Shown here piece by piece: positions 51,992 through 61,437 of a DNA stretch of 64,000 bases (position 1 is the stretch's first letter; every line of letters starts with the position of its first letter). Source of the DNA: Candidatus Scatomonas merdigallinarum (GTDB lineage: Bacteria > Bacillota > Clostridia > Lachnospirales > Lachnospiraceae); NCBI GenBank assembly GCA_018716305.1, contig DVKB01000013.1:1-64000 (forward strand), given 5' to 3'. The translations under genes were made by a program, and so were the position numbers. The notes beneath the pieces were generated by a model that was given only the letters and a program-made list of their open reading frames with translations, had not been told where the DNA came from and ran no database searches.

Positions 51992-54900
51992 ATGGCAAGA
52001 AAGATGAAAACCATGGATGGTAATCATGCCGCCGCCCATGCGTCCTACGCGTTTACGGATGTCGCGGCTATCTACCCGATTACCCCGTCATCTCCCATGG
52101 CAGAAGCTACCGATGAGTGGGCTACCCAGGGGAGAAAGAACATTTTCGGACATGAAGTGCAGATCACTGAGATGCAGTCCGAGGCAGGCGCTGCAGGCGC
52201 AGTACACGGTTCTCTTTCCGCAGGCGCTCTGACCACCACCTACACGGCTTCTCAGGGACTTCTGCTGATGATCCCGAATCTGTACAAGATCGCCGGCGAG
52301 CAGCTGCCGGGTGTGTTCAACGTATCCGCCCGTGCTCTGGCCAGCCACGCTCTGTCTATTTTCGGCGACCATTCCGATGTATACGCATGCCGCCAGACCG
52401 GCGTTGCTATGCTGTGTGAGTCTTCCGTACAGGAAGTTATGGATCTGACCCCGGTTGCCCATCTGGCAGCGATCAAGGGCAAAGTTCCCTTCATCAACTT
52501 CTTTGACGGATTCCGTACTTCCCACGAGATCCAGAAGATCGAGACCTGGGATTACGAAGATCTGAAAGATATGGTAGATATGGACGCGGTGGACGCTTTC
52601 AGAAAACACGCTCTGAATCCCAACCATCCCTGCCAGAGAGGTTCCGCCCAGAACCCGGATATCTTCTTCCAGGCAAGAGAGGCCTGCAACCCCTACTACG
52701 ACGCTCTTCCGGCGGTGGTACAGGAGTACATGGACAAAGTAAATGAGAAGATCGGAACAGACTATAAGCTGTTCAATTACTATGGAGCCGCTGACGCTGA
52801 GCATGTGATCGTTGCTATGGGTTCCGTATGCGATACCATTGAGGAGACCATCGACTATCTGATGGCTGCCGGCAAGAAAGTGGGCGTTGTAAAGGTACGT
52901 CTGTACAGACCTTTCGTTGCGCAGGCCCTTATCGACGCCATCCCGGATTCCGTAAAACAGATTTCTGTTCTTGACAGAACCAAAGAGCCGGGCGCTCTGG
53001 GCGAGCCCCTGTACCTGGATGTAGTTGCGGCCCTGAAGGGAAGCAAGTTCGATCAGGTTCCGGTATTCAGCGGACGTTACGGACTGGGCTCCAAGGACAC
53101 CACTCCCGCTCAGATCGTTGCCGTATATGAGAATACTTCCAAGAAGCTGTTTACTCTGGGAATCGTAGACGATGTGACCAATCTGTCTCTGGAAGAGGGC
53201 GCTCCTCTGGTAACCACTCCGGAAGGCACCATCAACTGCAAGTTCTGGGGACTGGGCGCCGACGGTACCGTTGGAGCCAACAAGAACTCCATCAAGATCA
53301 TCGGCGACAATACCGATATGTATGCCCAGGCATACTTTGATTACGACTCCAAGAAGTCCGGCGGTGTGACCATGTCTCACCTGCGTTTCGGCAAGAAGCC
53401 CATTAAATCTACTTACCTGATCCACAAAGCAAACTTTGTTGCGTGCCACAATCCTTCTTATGTGAATAAATACAACATGGTTCAGGAACTGGTAGACGGC
53501 GGTACCTTCCTGCTGAACTGCGCCTGGGATATGGAAGGCCTGGAGAAACATCTTCCCGGCCAGGTGAAAGCCTATATCGCCAACCACAATATTAAGTTCT
53601 ACACCATCGACGGTGTGAAGATCGGTATCGAGACCGGCATGGGCCCCACCCGTATCAACACCATTCTGCAGTCCGCTTTCTTCAAGCTGGCCAACATCAT
53701 TCCCGAGGAGAAGGCTATCGAGCTGATGAAGGCTGCCGCGAAGGCTACCTACGGCCGCAAGGGCGACGATGTGGTTCAGAAGAACTGGGCAGCCATCGAC
53801 GAGGGAGCAAAACAGGTAGTTGAGGTTCAGGTTCCGGAAAGCTGGAAGAACGCAGAAGATGAAGGCCTGCAGATGACCCACGCGGAGGGCGGCAGAGCGG
53901 ACGTTGTTGATTTCGTAAACAACATCCAGAGCAAGGTAAGCGCTCAGGAAGGAAACTCCCTGCCTGTATCCGCATTCAAGGATTACGTGGACGGTTCCAC
54001 TCCCTCCGGCTCCTCCGCATACGAGAAGCGCGGTATCGCGGTAAATGTGCCGGTTTGGAATCCGGACAACTGTATCCAGTGCAACAGATGTTCCTATGTA
54101 TGTCCTCATGCGGTAATCCGTCCGGTTGCTCTGACCGAGGAAGAGGCCGCGAAAGCTCCGGAAGGCATGAAGACCCTGAAGATGACCGGCATGGACGGAT
54201 ATCAGTTCACCATGGTGATCTCTTCTCTGGATTGTACAGGCTGCGGTTCCTGCGCCAATGTATGTCCGGGCAAGAAGGGCGCCAAGGCTCTGGCTATGGA
54301 AGCTGCCGAGGCTACTCTGGATCAGCAGAAATACTTCGATTACGCGGTAGAGCTGCCGGAGAAGACCGATGTAGTTGCCAAGTTCAAAGAGACTACCGTA
54401 AAAGGCAGCCAGTTCAAGAAACCGCTGCTTGAGTTCTCCGGCGCCTGCGCAGGCTGCGGCGAGACTCCGTATGCGAAACTGATCACCCAGCTGTTCGGCG
54501 ACAGAATGTATATCGCCAACGCCACCGGATGTTCTTCCATCTGGGGCAACTCCTCACCCTCTACACCTTACACGGTGAACGCCAAGGGACAGGGCCCCGC
54601 ATGGTCCAACTCTCTGTTTGAGGATAACGCGGAGTTCGGATACGGTATGCTGCTGGCTCAGAACGCTCTGCGCGACGGCCTGAAGGAGAAGGTAGAGGCT
54701 GTGATGGCTGGCGAGAAAGCTTCTGATGAAGTGAAGGAAGCCTGCCAGAACTGGCTGGATACCTTTGGCTGCGGCGCCACCAACGGAACCGCTACGGACA
54801 AGCTGGTTTCTGTACTGGAAGGCATTGACTGCGATGACTGCAGAGAGATTGTTAAGAATAAAGATTTCCTGGCTAAGAAATCCCAGTGGGTATTCGGCGG

Positions 54901-55540
54901 TGACGGCTGGGGCTACGATATCGGATTCGGCGGCGTTGACCACGTACTGGCCAGCGGCAAAGACATCAACGTGATGATCTTCGATACCGAGGTTTACTCC
55001 AACACCGGCGGACAGGCTTCCAAGGCTACGCCTACCGGAGCCATCGCTCAGTTCGCTGCCGGCGGCAAGGAAGTGAAGAAGAAAGATATGGCATCCATCG
55101 CCATGAGCTACGGCTATGTATACGTTGCTCAGATCGCTATGGGCGCTGACTATGCGCAGACCGTAAAAGCTCTGGCCGAGGCCGAGGCATATCCGGGACC
55201 GTCTCTGGTGATCGCGTATGCTCCCTGTATCAACCACGGCATCAAGAAGGGCATGAGCAAAGCCCAGACCGAGGAGGAGCTGGCAGTTAAGTCCGGATAC
55301 TGGCATCTGTTCCGCTACAACCCGGCTCTGAAGGCAGAAGGCAAGGCTGCGTTCACTCTGGATTCCAAGGCTCCCACCGAGTCCTATCAGGAGTTCATCA
55401 ACGGAGAGGTGCGTTACAATTCTCTGAAACGCGCAAATCCGGAGAAGGCAGAGAGACTGTTCGCGAAATCCGAGCAGGAAGCAAAAGAGAGATATGCATA
55501 TCTCAACAAGCTGATCACTCTGTATGGAGCGGAAGAGTAA
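51992..55540 (+). CDS. nifJ: Pyruvate:ferredoxin (flavodoxin) oxidoreductase
   Basis: The 1182-residue single-chain enzyme has all PFOR domains. The N-terminal pyruvate-binding domain has YAFTDVAAIYPITPSSPMAEA. The gamma domain is centred on about residues 430-600. Two 4Fe-4S clusters follow: CIQCNRCSYVCP and CTGCGSCANVCPGKKG. The TPP domain has CAGCGETPYAKL, GDGWGYDIGFGG and NVMIFDTEVYSNTGGQASKATP. It converts pyruvate and CoA to acetyl-CoA, CO2 and reduced ferredoxin. Codon use here is more GCT/GTA-rich than in neighbours, as for a highly expressed gene. AAGGAGG precedes the start; it is monocistronic. Confidence 0.97.
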   Translation: MARKMKTMDGNHAAAHASYAFTDVAAIYPITPSSPMAEATDEWATQGRKNIFGHEVQITEMQSEAGAAGAVHGSLSAGALTTTYTASQGLLLMIPNLYKIAGEQLPGVFNVSARALASHALSIFGDHSDVYACRQTGVAMLCESSVQEVMDLTPVAHLAAIKGKVPFINFFDGFRTSHEIQKIETWDYEDLKDMVDMDAVDAFRKHALNPNHPCQRGSAQNPDIFFQAREACNPYYDALPAVVQEYMDKVNEKIGTDYKLFNYYGAADAEHVIVAMGSVCDTIEETIDYLMAAGKKVGVVKVRLYRPFVAQALIDAIPDSVKQISVLDRTKEPGALGEPLYLDVVAALKGSKFDQVPVFSGRYGLGSKDTTPAQIVAVYENTSKKLFTLGIVDDVTNLSLEEGAPLVTTPEGTINCKFWGLGADGTVGANKNSIKIIGDNTDMYAQAYFDYDSKKSGGVTMSHLRFGKKPIKSTYLIHKANFVACHNPSYVNKYNMVQELVDGGTFLLNCAWDMEGLEKHLPGQVKAYIANHNIKFYTIDGVKIGIETGMGPTRINTILQSAFFKLANIIPEEKAIELMKAAAKATYGRKGDDVVQKNWAAIDEGAKQVVEVQVPESWKNAEDEGLQMTHAEGGRADVVDFVNNIQSKVSAQEGNSLPVSAFKDYVDGSTPSGSSAYEKRGIAVNVPVWNPDNCIQCNRCSYVCPHAVIRPVALTEEEAAKAPEGMKTLKMTGMDGYQFTMVISSLDCTGCGSCANVCPGKKGAKALAMEAAEATLDQQKYFDYAVELPEKTDVVAKFKETTVKGSQFKKPLLEFSGACAGCGETPYAKLITQLFGDRMYIANATGCSSIWGNSSPSTPYTVNAKGQGPAWSNSLFEDNAEFGYGMLLAQNALRDGLKEKVEAVMAGEKASDEVKEACQNWLDTFGCGATNGTATDKLVSVLEGIDCDDCREIVKNKDFLAKKSQWVFGGDGWGYDIGFGGVDHVLASGKDINVMIFDTEVYSNTGGQASKATPTGAIAQFAAGGKEVKKKDMASIAMSYGYVYVAQIAMGADYAQTVKALAEAEAYPGPSLVIAYAPCINHGIKKGMSKAQTEEELAVKSGYWHLFRYNPALKAEGKAAFTLDSKAPTESYQEFINGEVRYNSLKRANPEKAERLFAKSEQEAKERYAYLNKLITLYGAEE

Positions 55541-55562
55541 TCTGTAAAAAGCGAGAAAAGAA

Positions 55563-55604
55563 GGGGACACTGTTTCGGAGTTATCCGGGACAGTGTCCCC
55601 TTTT
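55563..55604 (+). terminator. Intrinsic terminator of nifJ
   Basis: GGGGACACTG (55563-55572) pairs with CAGTGTCCCC (55591-55600), followed by TTTT. It lies 23 bases after the stop codon. Confidence 0.85.
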
Positions 55605-55629
55605 GACAAAAATGAGAAGAGAAAACATT

Positions 55630-56760
55630 ATGAAAGTACTTATAGCCATAGATTCCATGAAAGGTTCTTTAAATTCCATGGAAGCGGGCCGGGCTGCGGC
55701 GGAAGGAATACGCCGGGCAAAACCGGAGGCTGTCATTACTGTAAAGCCTCTGGCAGACGGCGGGGAGGGGACCCTGCAGGCGCTGACGGAAGGCCTGGGA
55801 GGCCGCATGGAAACCGTTCAGGTATGCGGCCCTTTGGGAGATTTGGTGCAGGCCTGCTACGGGATCCTGCCGGATGGGAAGACGGCTGTTATGGAAATGG
55901 CCCAGGCCTCGGGTCTCAGCCTGGTTCCGGAAGAAAAGAGAGATCCACGGAGGGCCACCAGCTTCGGAACCGGCCAGATGATCCGGGAAGCCATCCGACA
56001 GGGATGCCGGGATTTTATCATAGGTATTGGCGGCAGCGCTACCACCGATGGCGGAGCCGGTATGCTGTCAGCTCTGGGATATGAGTTTCTGGATGAGGAG
56101 GGCCGTGCGGTGGAACCGGGAATCGGGGCGTTGGATAGGATTGTCTGCATTCGGTCCGAACAGAAGCCTCCGGAGCTGGAGCAGTGCCGTTTCCGCATTG
56201 CCTGTGATGTATCCAATCCTCTTCTGGGAGAGCAGGGGGCGGTTTGGGTTTATGGCCCTCAGAAAGGCGTGAGGGAAGAGGAAAAGTCAATTTTAGATCA
56301 AAAGATGCGCCATTTCGCGGAAAAAATTGTGGAGTTCACAGGACGGGACGCAAGGGGAGAGCCGGGCGCCGGGGCGGCGGGCGGCCTGGGATTTGCCTTC
56401 CTAAGCTGCTTTCCTCAGGCAGAACTTAGCCCGGGCATTCAGCTGGTCATGAAAGCTGTAGGGCTGGAACAGGAGATTGCCGCCGCGGACATTGTAGTGA
56501 CCGGAGAGGGACAGCTGGACGGCCAGACAGCCATGGGAAAGGCGCCGGTGGGAGTGGCCCGGCTGGCAAAAAAATATGGGAAAAAAGTCATTGCTCTGGC
56601 AGGACAGATCACAGAAGACGCCAGAGAATGCAACCGTCAGGGAATGGATGCCTTTTTCTCTATTCTTCCGGGGGTCATGCCTCTAAAGGAAGCTATGGAT
56701 CCGGAGCGGGCTTGGAGAAATCTGGCATTGACGGCGGAACAGGTATTTCGGCTGCTGTAA
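55630..56760 (+). CDS. glxK: Glycerate kinase (type I)
   Basis: I chose ATG 55630 (376 residues; natural start MKVLIAIDSMKGSLNS), preceded by AGAAGAGAAAA. Family motifs are DSMKGSLNSMEAGRAAAEG, PLADGGEGTLQAL, MEMAQASGLSL, DFIIGIGGSATTDGGAGM, CDVSNPLLGEQGA, PGAGAAGGLGFAF and GEGQLDGQTAMGKAPVGVARLA. It phosphorylates D-glycerate into the glycolytic pathway. No glyoxylate or tartronate genes lie beside it. It begins soon after the nifJ terminator and may depend on read-through or a weak local promoter. Confidence 0.93.
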   Translation: MKVLIAIDSMKGSLNSMEAGRAAAEGIRRAKPEAVITVKPLADGGEGTLQALTEGLGGRMETVQVCGPLGDLVQACYGILPDGKTAVMEMAQASGLSLVPEEKRDPRRATSFGTGQMIREAIRQGCRDFIIGIGGSATTDGGAGMLSALGYEFLDEEGRAVEPGIGALDRIVCIRSEQKPPELEQCRFRIACDVSNPLLGEQGAVWVYGPQKGVREEEKSILDQKMRHFAEKIVEFTGRDARGEPGAGAAGGLGFAFLSCFPQAELSPGIQLVMKAVGLEQEIAAADIVVTGEGQLDGQTAMGKAPVGVARLAKKYGKKVIALAGQITEDARECNRQGMDAFFSILPGVMPLKEAMDPERAWRNLALTAEQVFRLL

Positions 56761-56802
56761 TATAGTACAGACGGGTTCCGGAACAAAAAAGATTACGGCT
56801 GC

Positions 56803-56904
56803 ATGGAGGCGAACCGTTTCGGCGATATGGAGAAAGCTGTAAAAGACAGAGAATATCTGGAACTGCTTCTGGAAGAATATCATTTGAAGAACGAGAGAAA
56901 GTAA
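56803..56904 (+). CDS. Possible 33-residue small protein or gene remnant
   Basis: The frame from ATG 56803 is very charged and helical, with DMEKAVKDREYLELLLEEYH and a basic end. The frame stays open and protein-like for several codons before the ATG. That suggests the 3' end of a longer lost gene rather than a true small gene. No clear ribosome binding site is seen. Confidence 0.25.
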   Translation: MEANRFGDMEKAVKDREYLELLLEEYHLKNERK

Positions 56905-56919
56905 ACTTTGAAAAATGGG

Positions 56920-56954
56920 ACGGCACGGAACGTTCGCTGATTGTTCCGTGCCGT
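56920..56954 (-). terminator. Terminator between glycerate kinase and the ABC-2 operon
   Basis: ACGGCACGGAAC (56920-56931) pairs perfectly with GTTCCGTGCCGT (56943-56954). On the minus strand CCCATTTTT follows, so it best ends the ABC-2 operon that stops at 57002. It could also block reading from the other side. Confidence 0.65.
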
Positions 56955-57001
56955 TAGAAATCGGTTCTGCTTACATGAGGGCAAATTTTAAAGAGGTTAT
57001 T

Positions 57002-58153
57002 TTACTTGTGCCTGGAGGCCTTCCTGTTTACCGCCAGTGTCAGAGAGAAGAAGGCCAGGGCGAAGGCGGCCTGAATCAGAAATCCCTGGGTGACAGTGCC
57101 GCGAATTTCTGCGGTCAGAGAGGTGTGAGTGCCCAGTTCCCGGTTAATAACTTCGTACCAGTAGAAAGGCAGAAAGCGGGAGAACTGTTTGACGCTGTCG
57201 CTCAGCAGTTCCAGAGGAACAAAAATTCCGCAGAGGAAGCTGATCCCCAGTCCGATGCTGTTGGCCAGGGCATTGATAGCGCTGTCGTCCTGTACCAGAG
57301 TGCCGATAAAGAAAGCCAGTGAGGCGGCGGAAATCAGCAGGCACAGAGTGTTTCCCAGATACCAGGGAAACAGGTTCGAGGTATAAAAGCTTCCCTGTCC
57401 TATGAGCAGCGGCATCAGCAGGCTGCCTCCCCAGAACACAAGAAACAGCAGCAAAAAGGCGGCGGTGCCGGAGGTAAGCTGCCGGGTGGGAGAAACCGGA
57501 GAAGCGTTCATGCGCAGGCGGATCTCCCGGCTGCGAAAAGCCTTCAGAATATAGCTGACGCTGTAGATCAGCACCGACAGGTACATGTAGGGCAGATATT
57601 GAAAGCTTACGGCATAACCTGCCAGGGAAGTTTCACCCGTATCCAGCAGGGTCACCTTCGAGGAATGGGCGGCTTGTTCCAAAGCCTGTTCTACCGCCTC
57701 TTCCATGGAAAAGCCGCCTGCCTGCCAGGCGCGGATCTGGTTTAAAAAGGAATCGATCCGATTGTTCAGATAATACTCCGCAGCGGAACCGGGAACAGCG
57801 GTTACCTGCAGCGTCACATCTTCAGAGGAAAAATCTTTTTCAAAATTTTCAGGGATCTGAAGCACATACTGGGTGCTGCGTATATACAGCGCTTCTGTCA
57901 GGGCCTCCCGATTCAATTTCGCCGGGGATACCTGATTATCCTGGGACAGCATGGTAGTTACTCCCCGGGACAGAGCGCTGTTGTCCTGATCTACTACGGT
58001 GATTGACACGCTTTCCGGCTGAAAAAACTGTTCTCCGGCATTTTCCGTAAACCGGGCTGTCAAAATGGAGATTACAGCAAAAATGAGGAAGAAAGCCAGC
58101 ATGTAGGCCAGGTTTCTCTGAATGATCTTCATATATCCCTTAAATACTGTCAT
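57002..58153 (-). CDS. ABC-2 type exporter permease (second)
   Basis: The 383-residue protein has one N-terminal span (about 17-35), a large extracytoplasmic domain (about 40-190) and five C-terminal spans (about 195-375). This is the ABC2_membrane_3 arrangement, with NSIGLGISFLCGIFVPLELLSDSV as the typical late segment. GAGGAGG lies upstream of ATG 58153. The first bases overlap the end of the previous permease gene by 14 bases. It pairs with that permease in an exporter like LnrN of the linearmycin system. Confidence 0.88.
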   Translation of the reverse strand: MTVFKGYMKIIQRNLAYMLAFFLIFAVISILTARFTENAGEQFFQPESVSITVVDQDNSALSRGVTTMLSQDNQVSPAKLNREALTEALYIRSTQYVLQIPENFEKDFSSEDVTLQVTAVPGSAAEYYLNNRIDSFLNQIRAWQAGGFSMEEAVEQALEQAAHSSKVTLLDTGETSLAGYAVSFQYLPYMYLSVLIYSVSYILKAFRSREIRLRMNASPVSPTRQLTSGTAAFLLLFLVFWGGSLLMPLLIGQGSFYTSNLFPWYLGNTLCLLISAASLAFFIGTLVQDDSAINALANSIGLGISFLCGIFVPLELLSDSVKQFSRFLPFYWYEVINRELGTHTSLTAEIRGTVTQGFLIQAAFALAFFSLTLAVNRKASRHK

Positions 58154-59258
58154 AGCGTTCCCTCCTCATTCTCAGAAAAGCATACAGAGTCAGCCCCAGG
58201 CTGATAGCTGCCAGAGTAACCAGGTTCACAGCCAGCCGTTCCGGATCTTCATATACAGTAAGGCAGTAGAAGGAGTCGCTGATCAGAGCAGCCGGATTGA
58301 TCCGGTTGATGACCGGGGCAGACTCCTCAATGAGCTGGCGCATGCCGGAAACCATGAGGCCTGCCAGAAAGCACATGGCCAGAGGAATCACCACATCCAG
58401 GAGAGTCTGGAAGCCTTCCTTCAGCCGGGAGACACCGATGGCGGCGCCCAGGGAAACCCCGGTCAGGCTGCCCAGAAAGGTGATCAGCAGGATCAGACCG
58501 GGATTTCCGGACAGCTCCACGCCCAGAACCAGGCGCAGATAGGCCAGCAGCAGAAGGACGCTGGCAAAGTGGATCAGCACGCCGGCGGCCATATCCGCGG
58601 AAATGATTCTCAGCTTGCTTACCGGGGCAATGCTGCGGCGGGCTCCCAAGGTGGAAAAACTGGCGGTATTTTCGTTGGCCAGGGTGCTTCCCAGAAAGGT
58701 ACCGTAAAAACAGGCCATGGCAATCAGAGCGAAGAAGTATTCCAGGGTGCTGTCATAGGTTCTGCCGCCCAGGGAAGTCGTTTTTGTAAAAGAATGGTAG
58801 TCTGTCAGTGTTTCCAGAGCGGAAGACAGATTTTCCGGATGAGTTTTTGCGATTTCCGAAAAAACAGCCGCGTTCTGGGTATAACCGTCCATGAGGGAGG
58901 ACAGCAGGGTTTCTTCCATGCCGGTGCCGGCAACGGTCAGGGAAGGGATTTCTTCTATATAAAATACGCCCGATATCCTCCCATCCTTCAGAGCGGAAAG
59001 CGCTTCCTCTTCCTCCATGGGAGAAAGCTTCAGCAGACTGCCGTCCAGTTCCTCCAGGTAGGAGGAAAAGGCCTGGTTTTCCGAGACAGATACCAGCGCC
59101 GCCGGAACATCCTCAAAATTTTCCGTACCCAGATTTCCGAAGGCAATATGAAAAAAGGTGCCCATAAGAATGGGAAAGCACAGCCCCCAGAACATAAGAC
59201 CTTTTTCACGCAGGATCTGCTTGATCCGGTAGCGGACCAGACGAAACATAAGCCACAC
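58140..59258 (-). CDS. ABC-2 type exporter permease (first)
   Basis: The 372-residue protein has the same plan: one N-terminal span (about 22-40), an outer domain (to about 170), and five spans including ALIAMACFYGTFLGS and LLITFLGSLTGVSLGAAIG. It lies three bases after the ATPase gene stop. The two permeases are only distantly alike, so a heterodimer is expected. Confidence 0.88.
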   Translation of the reverse strand: MWLMFRLVRYRIKQILREKGLMFWGLCFPILMGTFFHIAFGNLGTENFEDVPAALVSVSENQAFSSYLEELDGSLLKLSPMEEEEALSALKDGRISGVFYIEEIPSLTVAGTGMEETLLSSLMDGYTQNAAVFSEIAKTHPENLSSALETLTDYHSFTKTTSLGGRTYDSTLEYFFALIAMACFYGTFLGSTLANENTASFSTLGARRSIAPVSKLRIISADMAAGVLIHFASVLLLLAYLRLVLGVELSGNPGLILLITFLGSLTGVSLGAAIGVSRLKEGFQTLLDVVIPLAMCFLAGLMVSGMRQLIEESAPVINRINPAALISDSFYCLTVYEDPERLAVNLVTLAAISLGLTLYAFLRMRRERYDSI

Positions 59259-59261
59259 CTC

Positions 59262-60191
59262 CTAATCTCTCAGCTCTTTGCCTGTGATTTCCAGAAATAC
59301 ATCGTTCAGAGTGGGAAGTTCCGAGAACACTCGTCCGAAGGCAAGATTCTGCTCTTCCAGATAGTGAAGAAGCCGTACCAGATTGTGGCTGGCTTCCGTA
59401 AAGCGGACTTTCAGGGTCTGTTCCTCCAGAGAGACTGAGAACGCGTGGGGCAGCCTCCGGATGTCGGCAAGCTGTTCTTCGTTTAAAGATACGGCTTCAA
59501 TGGTTACAGTCTCCCCGGTTTTAATCATGGATTTCAGCTCCTCGCTGGTGCCGGAGGCGATACAGCGGCCCCGATCCAGAATAGCAATGCGGGTGCAGAG
59601 CTGTTCTACTTCTTCCATGTAATGGGAAGTGTAGATTACCGTGGAACCCTGGCGGTTCAGTTCCCGGATTCCCTCCAGGATCCGATTTCGGCTCTGAGGA
59701 TCCACCGCCACTGTGGGTTCATCCAGGATCAGCAGCCGGGGACGGTGGGCCATACCGCAGGCAATGTTCAGCCGGCGGAGCAGGCCTCCGGAAAGCTGCC
59801 TGGGCCGCTTCCTGCGGTAATCCTGAAGGCCGGCGAAGAGCAGCGCCTCCTCCGTCAGCTTCCGGCGTTTTTCCCGGTCCGGCACGTAGAGACCGCAGAA
59901 AAAGTCAACATTTTCCTGGACGGACATTTGGTTAAATACAGCCACATTCTGAAACACCACCCCGATCTGCTGCTTGATCTCATAGGAAGCGGGGGTCATA
60001 GGTTTTCCAAAGATCCGGATGTCGCCCCGGTCATATTTCAGCAGAGCCAGCAGGCAGTTCAGGGCGGTGGTCTTTCCGGAACCGTTGGGTCCCAGCAGGC
60101 CGAAAATTTCCCCTTCTTTTATATCCAGGTTCAGATGGTCCAGGGCCAGGGTTTCCCCGTACCGTTTTACCAGATTTTCTATATGGATCAT
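59262..60191 (-). CDS. ABC-2 type exporter ATPase
   Basis: The 309-residue ATPase has Walker A GPNGSGKTTALNC, signature LSGGLLRRLNIACGMA, Walker B LLILDEPTVAVDPQ and switch YTSHYMEEVEQL. The C-terminal 90 residues are typical of antibiotic or lipid exporter ATPases. The usual signature Gln/Lys is replaced by Leu-Leu-Arg, a mild variant. It opens the minus-strand operon, divergent from a histidine kinase and response regulator. That matches the layout of LnrLMN/LnrJK-type drug-sensing modules. GAAGGAGG precedes the start. Confidence 0.92.
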   Translation of the reverse strand: MIHIENLVKRYGETLALDHLNLDIKEGEIFGLLGPNGSGKTTALNCLLALLKYDRGDIRIFGKPMTPASYEIKQQIGVVFQNVAVFNQMSVQENVDFFCGLYVPDREKRRKLTEEALLFAGLQDYRRKRPRQLSGGLLRRLNIACGMAHRPRLLILDEPTVAVDPQSRNRILEGIRELNRQGSTVIYTSHYMEEVEQLCTRIAILDRGRCIASGTSEELKSMIKTGETVTIEAVSLNEEQLADIRRLPHAFSVSLEEQTLKVRFTEASHNLVRLLHYLEEQNLAFGRVFSELPTLNDVFLEITGKELRD

Positions 60192-60283
60192 GCAAGTCCT
60201 CCTTCAGTACAGTGTTTCTATTTACAGTTTCAGTATACAGAATGGGCAGAGAGCAGGGTAGTGGCCTCTGTCAGAAGTCCATA

Positions 60284-60341
60284 TGACAAATGTCACAGCC
60301 TGCGGAAATTCCTTGCCACAGGGCTGGATATTGTGTAAGAT
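60284..60341 (+). promoter_or_regulatory. Kinase promoter with upstream dyad
   Basis: TTGCCA (60313-60318), a 17-base spacer and TAAGAT (60336-60341) drive the kinase gene. Just upstream, TGACAAATGTCA (60284-60295) is a perfect dyad with 5-base arms and a 2-base centre, a good size for a NarL/LuxR-type regulator. The 177-base divergent gap likely holds control sites for both the exporter and the kinase genes. Confidence 0.6.
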
Positions 60342-60368
60342 GAATGCAGAAGCGCAGGAGGGAAGGCC

Positions 60369-61436
60369 ATGAGAGAACTGACAGACCGGGGATATTTTCT
60401 GATATACGGTATAGGAGCGTCGGCTTTTGCCGGCGCGGGAACCGCCTATATTGTCGGTCTGTTCCTGGCGGTGGCAGTGTCCTCCTGCGCATTGTTTCTG
60501 AAAAACAGAACCTGGGCCGGGATCCTGCTGGGGCTGTATTGCGCCGGGCTTTGTCTCTGGCCGGAAGCATCGCCCTTCCTTCCTCTGATGGTTCTGAATA
60601 TGCTGGAAATTCGGATGTTTGCGCTGCTTCCCCTGGCAGCCGCGGCCCTGGTTAGGGGAGCCCCGCAGGAGCGGGAAATGCCGGTGTACCTTCTTCTGGG
60701 AATTGCCGGCGCCTGCCTTCTCTGGGCAAGAAGCAGGAAACTGACAGAGAGGGAGGAGGAGCTGCGCCGAACCCAGGATGACGGAACAGAGCAGGCCCTG
60801 CTGCTGGAGCAGAGAAATCTGGAACTGCGGGAAAAACAGGACTATGAAATGTACGCGGCCACTTTAAAAGAGAGAAACCGTATTGCCCGGGAGATCCACG
60901 ATAATGTGGGACATCTACTGTCCCGGTCTATTCTCATGACCGGAGCCCTGAAAGCGGTAAATCAGATTCCGGCATTGGAAACGCCTGTCCAGTCCCTGGA
61001 GGACACCCTCAAAGAAGCCATGGACAGCATACGCCGCAGCGTTCATGATCTCCACGATGACTCTGTGAATCTGAAAGAGGCCGCGGAAGGGCTGGTAAGG
61101 GACTTTACCTTCTGCCGGGCAGAACTGGCATATGGTATGGGAACCCGTGTGCCGGGAAAGGTAAAATACTGTTTTCTGGCGGTGGTGAAGGAAGCACTGT
61201 CCAATATAATGAAGCACAGCGATGCCCGGGAAGTACGGATTTCCATGCAGGAGCACCCTGCCTTTTACCAGCTGGAAATCCGGGACGATGGAACCGCCAG
61301 GGAAGAGCGGGAAAAATCAGGAGGCATCGGCCTTCTGAACATGGGGGAGAGAGTAAAACATCTCGGGGGAATATGTAAAATCAGCCGGGAGAAGGGCTTC
61401 CGGATCTTTATTTCCATACCGAAGGAGGATGAGTGA
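60369..61436 (+). CDS. Sensor histidine kinase (HisKA_3 type)
   Basis: The 355-residue protein has about five closely spaced membrane spans in residues 10-118 and no large outer loop, as in intramembrane-sensing kinases. A coiled linker (about 120-165) follows, then the dimerisation box with His177 in REIHDNVGHLLSRS. The ATPase domain has VVKEALSNIMKHSDA, LEIRDDGTA and GGIGLLNMGERVKHLGG. It phosphorylates the response regulator encoded next. GGAGGGAAGG precedes the start. Confidence 0.93.
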   Translation: MRELTDRGYFLIYGIGASAFAGAGTAYIVGLFLAVAVSSCALFLKNRTWAGILLGLYCAGLCLWPEASPFLPLMVLNMLEIRMFALLPLAAAALVRGAPQEREMPVYLLLGIAGACLLWARSRKLTEREEELRRTQDDGTEQALLLEQRNLELREKQDYEMYAATLKERNRIAREIHDNVGHLLSRSILMTGALKAVNQIPALETPVQSLEDTLKEAMDSIRRSVHDLHDDSVNLKEAAEGLVRDFTFCRAELAYGMGTRVPGKVKYCFLAVVKEALSNIMKHSDAREVRISMQEHPAFYQLEIRDDGTAREEREKSGGIGLLNMGERVKHLGGICKISREKGFRIFISIPKEDE

Positions 61437-61437
61437 T

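Noticed and set aside
52088-54109. Long minus-strand open frame opposite nifJ (673 codons)
   Set aside because: It lies fully antisense to the intact, well-recognised PFOR gene, has no domain I recognise and no ribosome binding site. It is a by-product of codon choice in a highly expressed gene.
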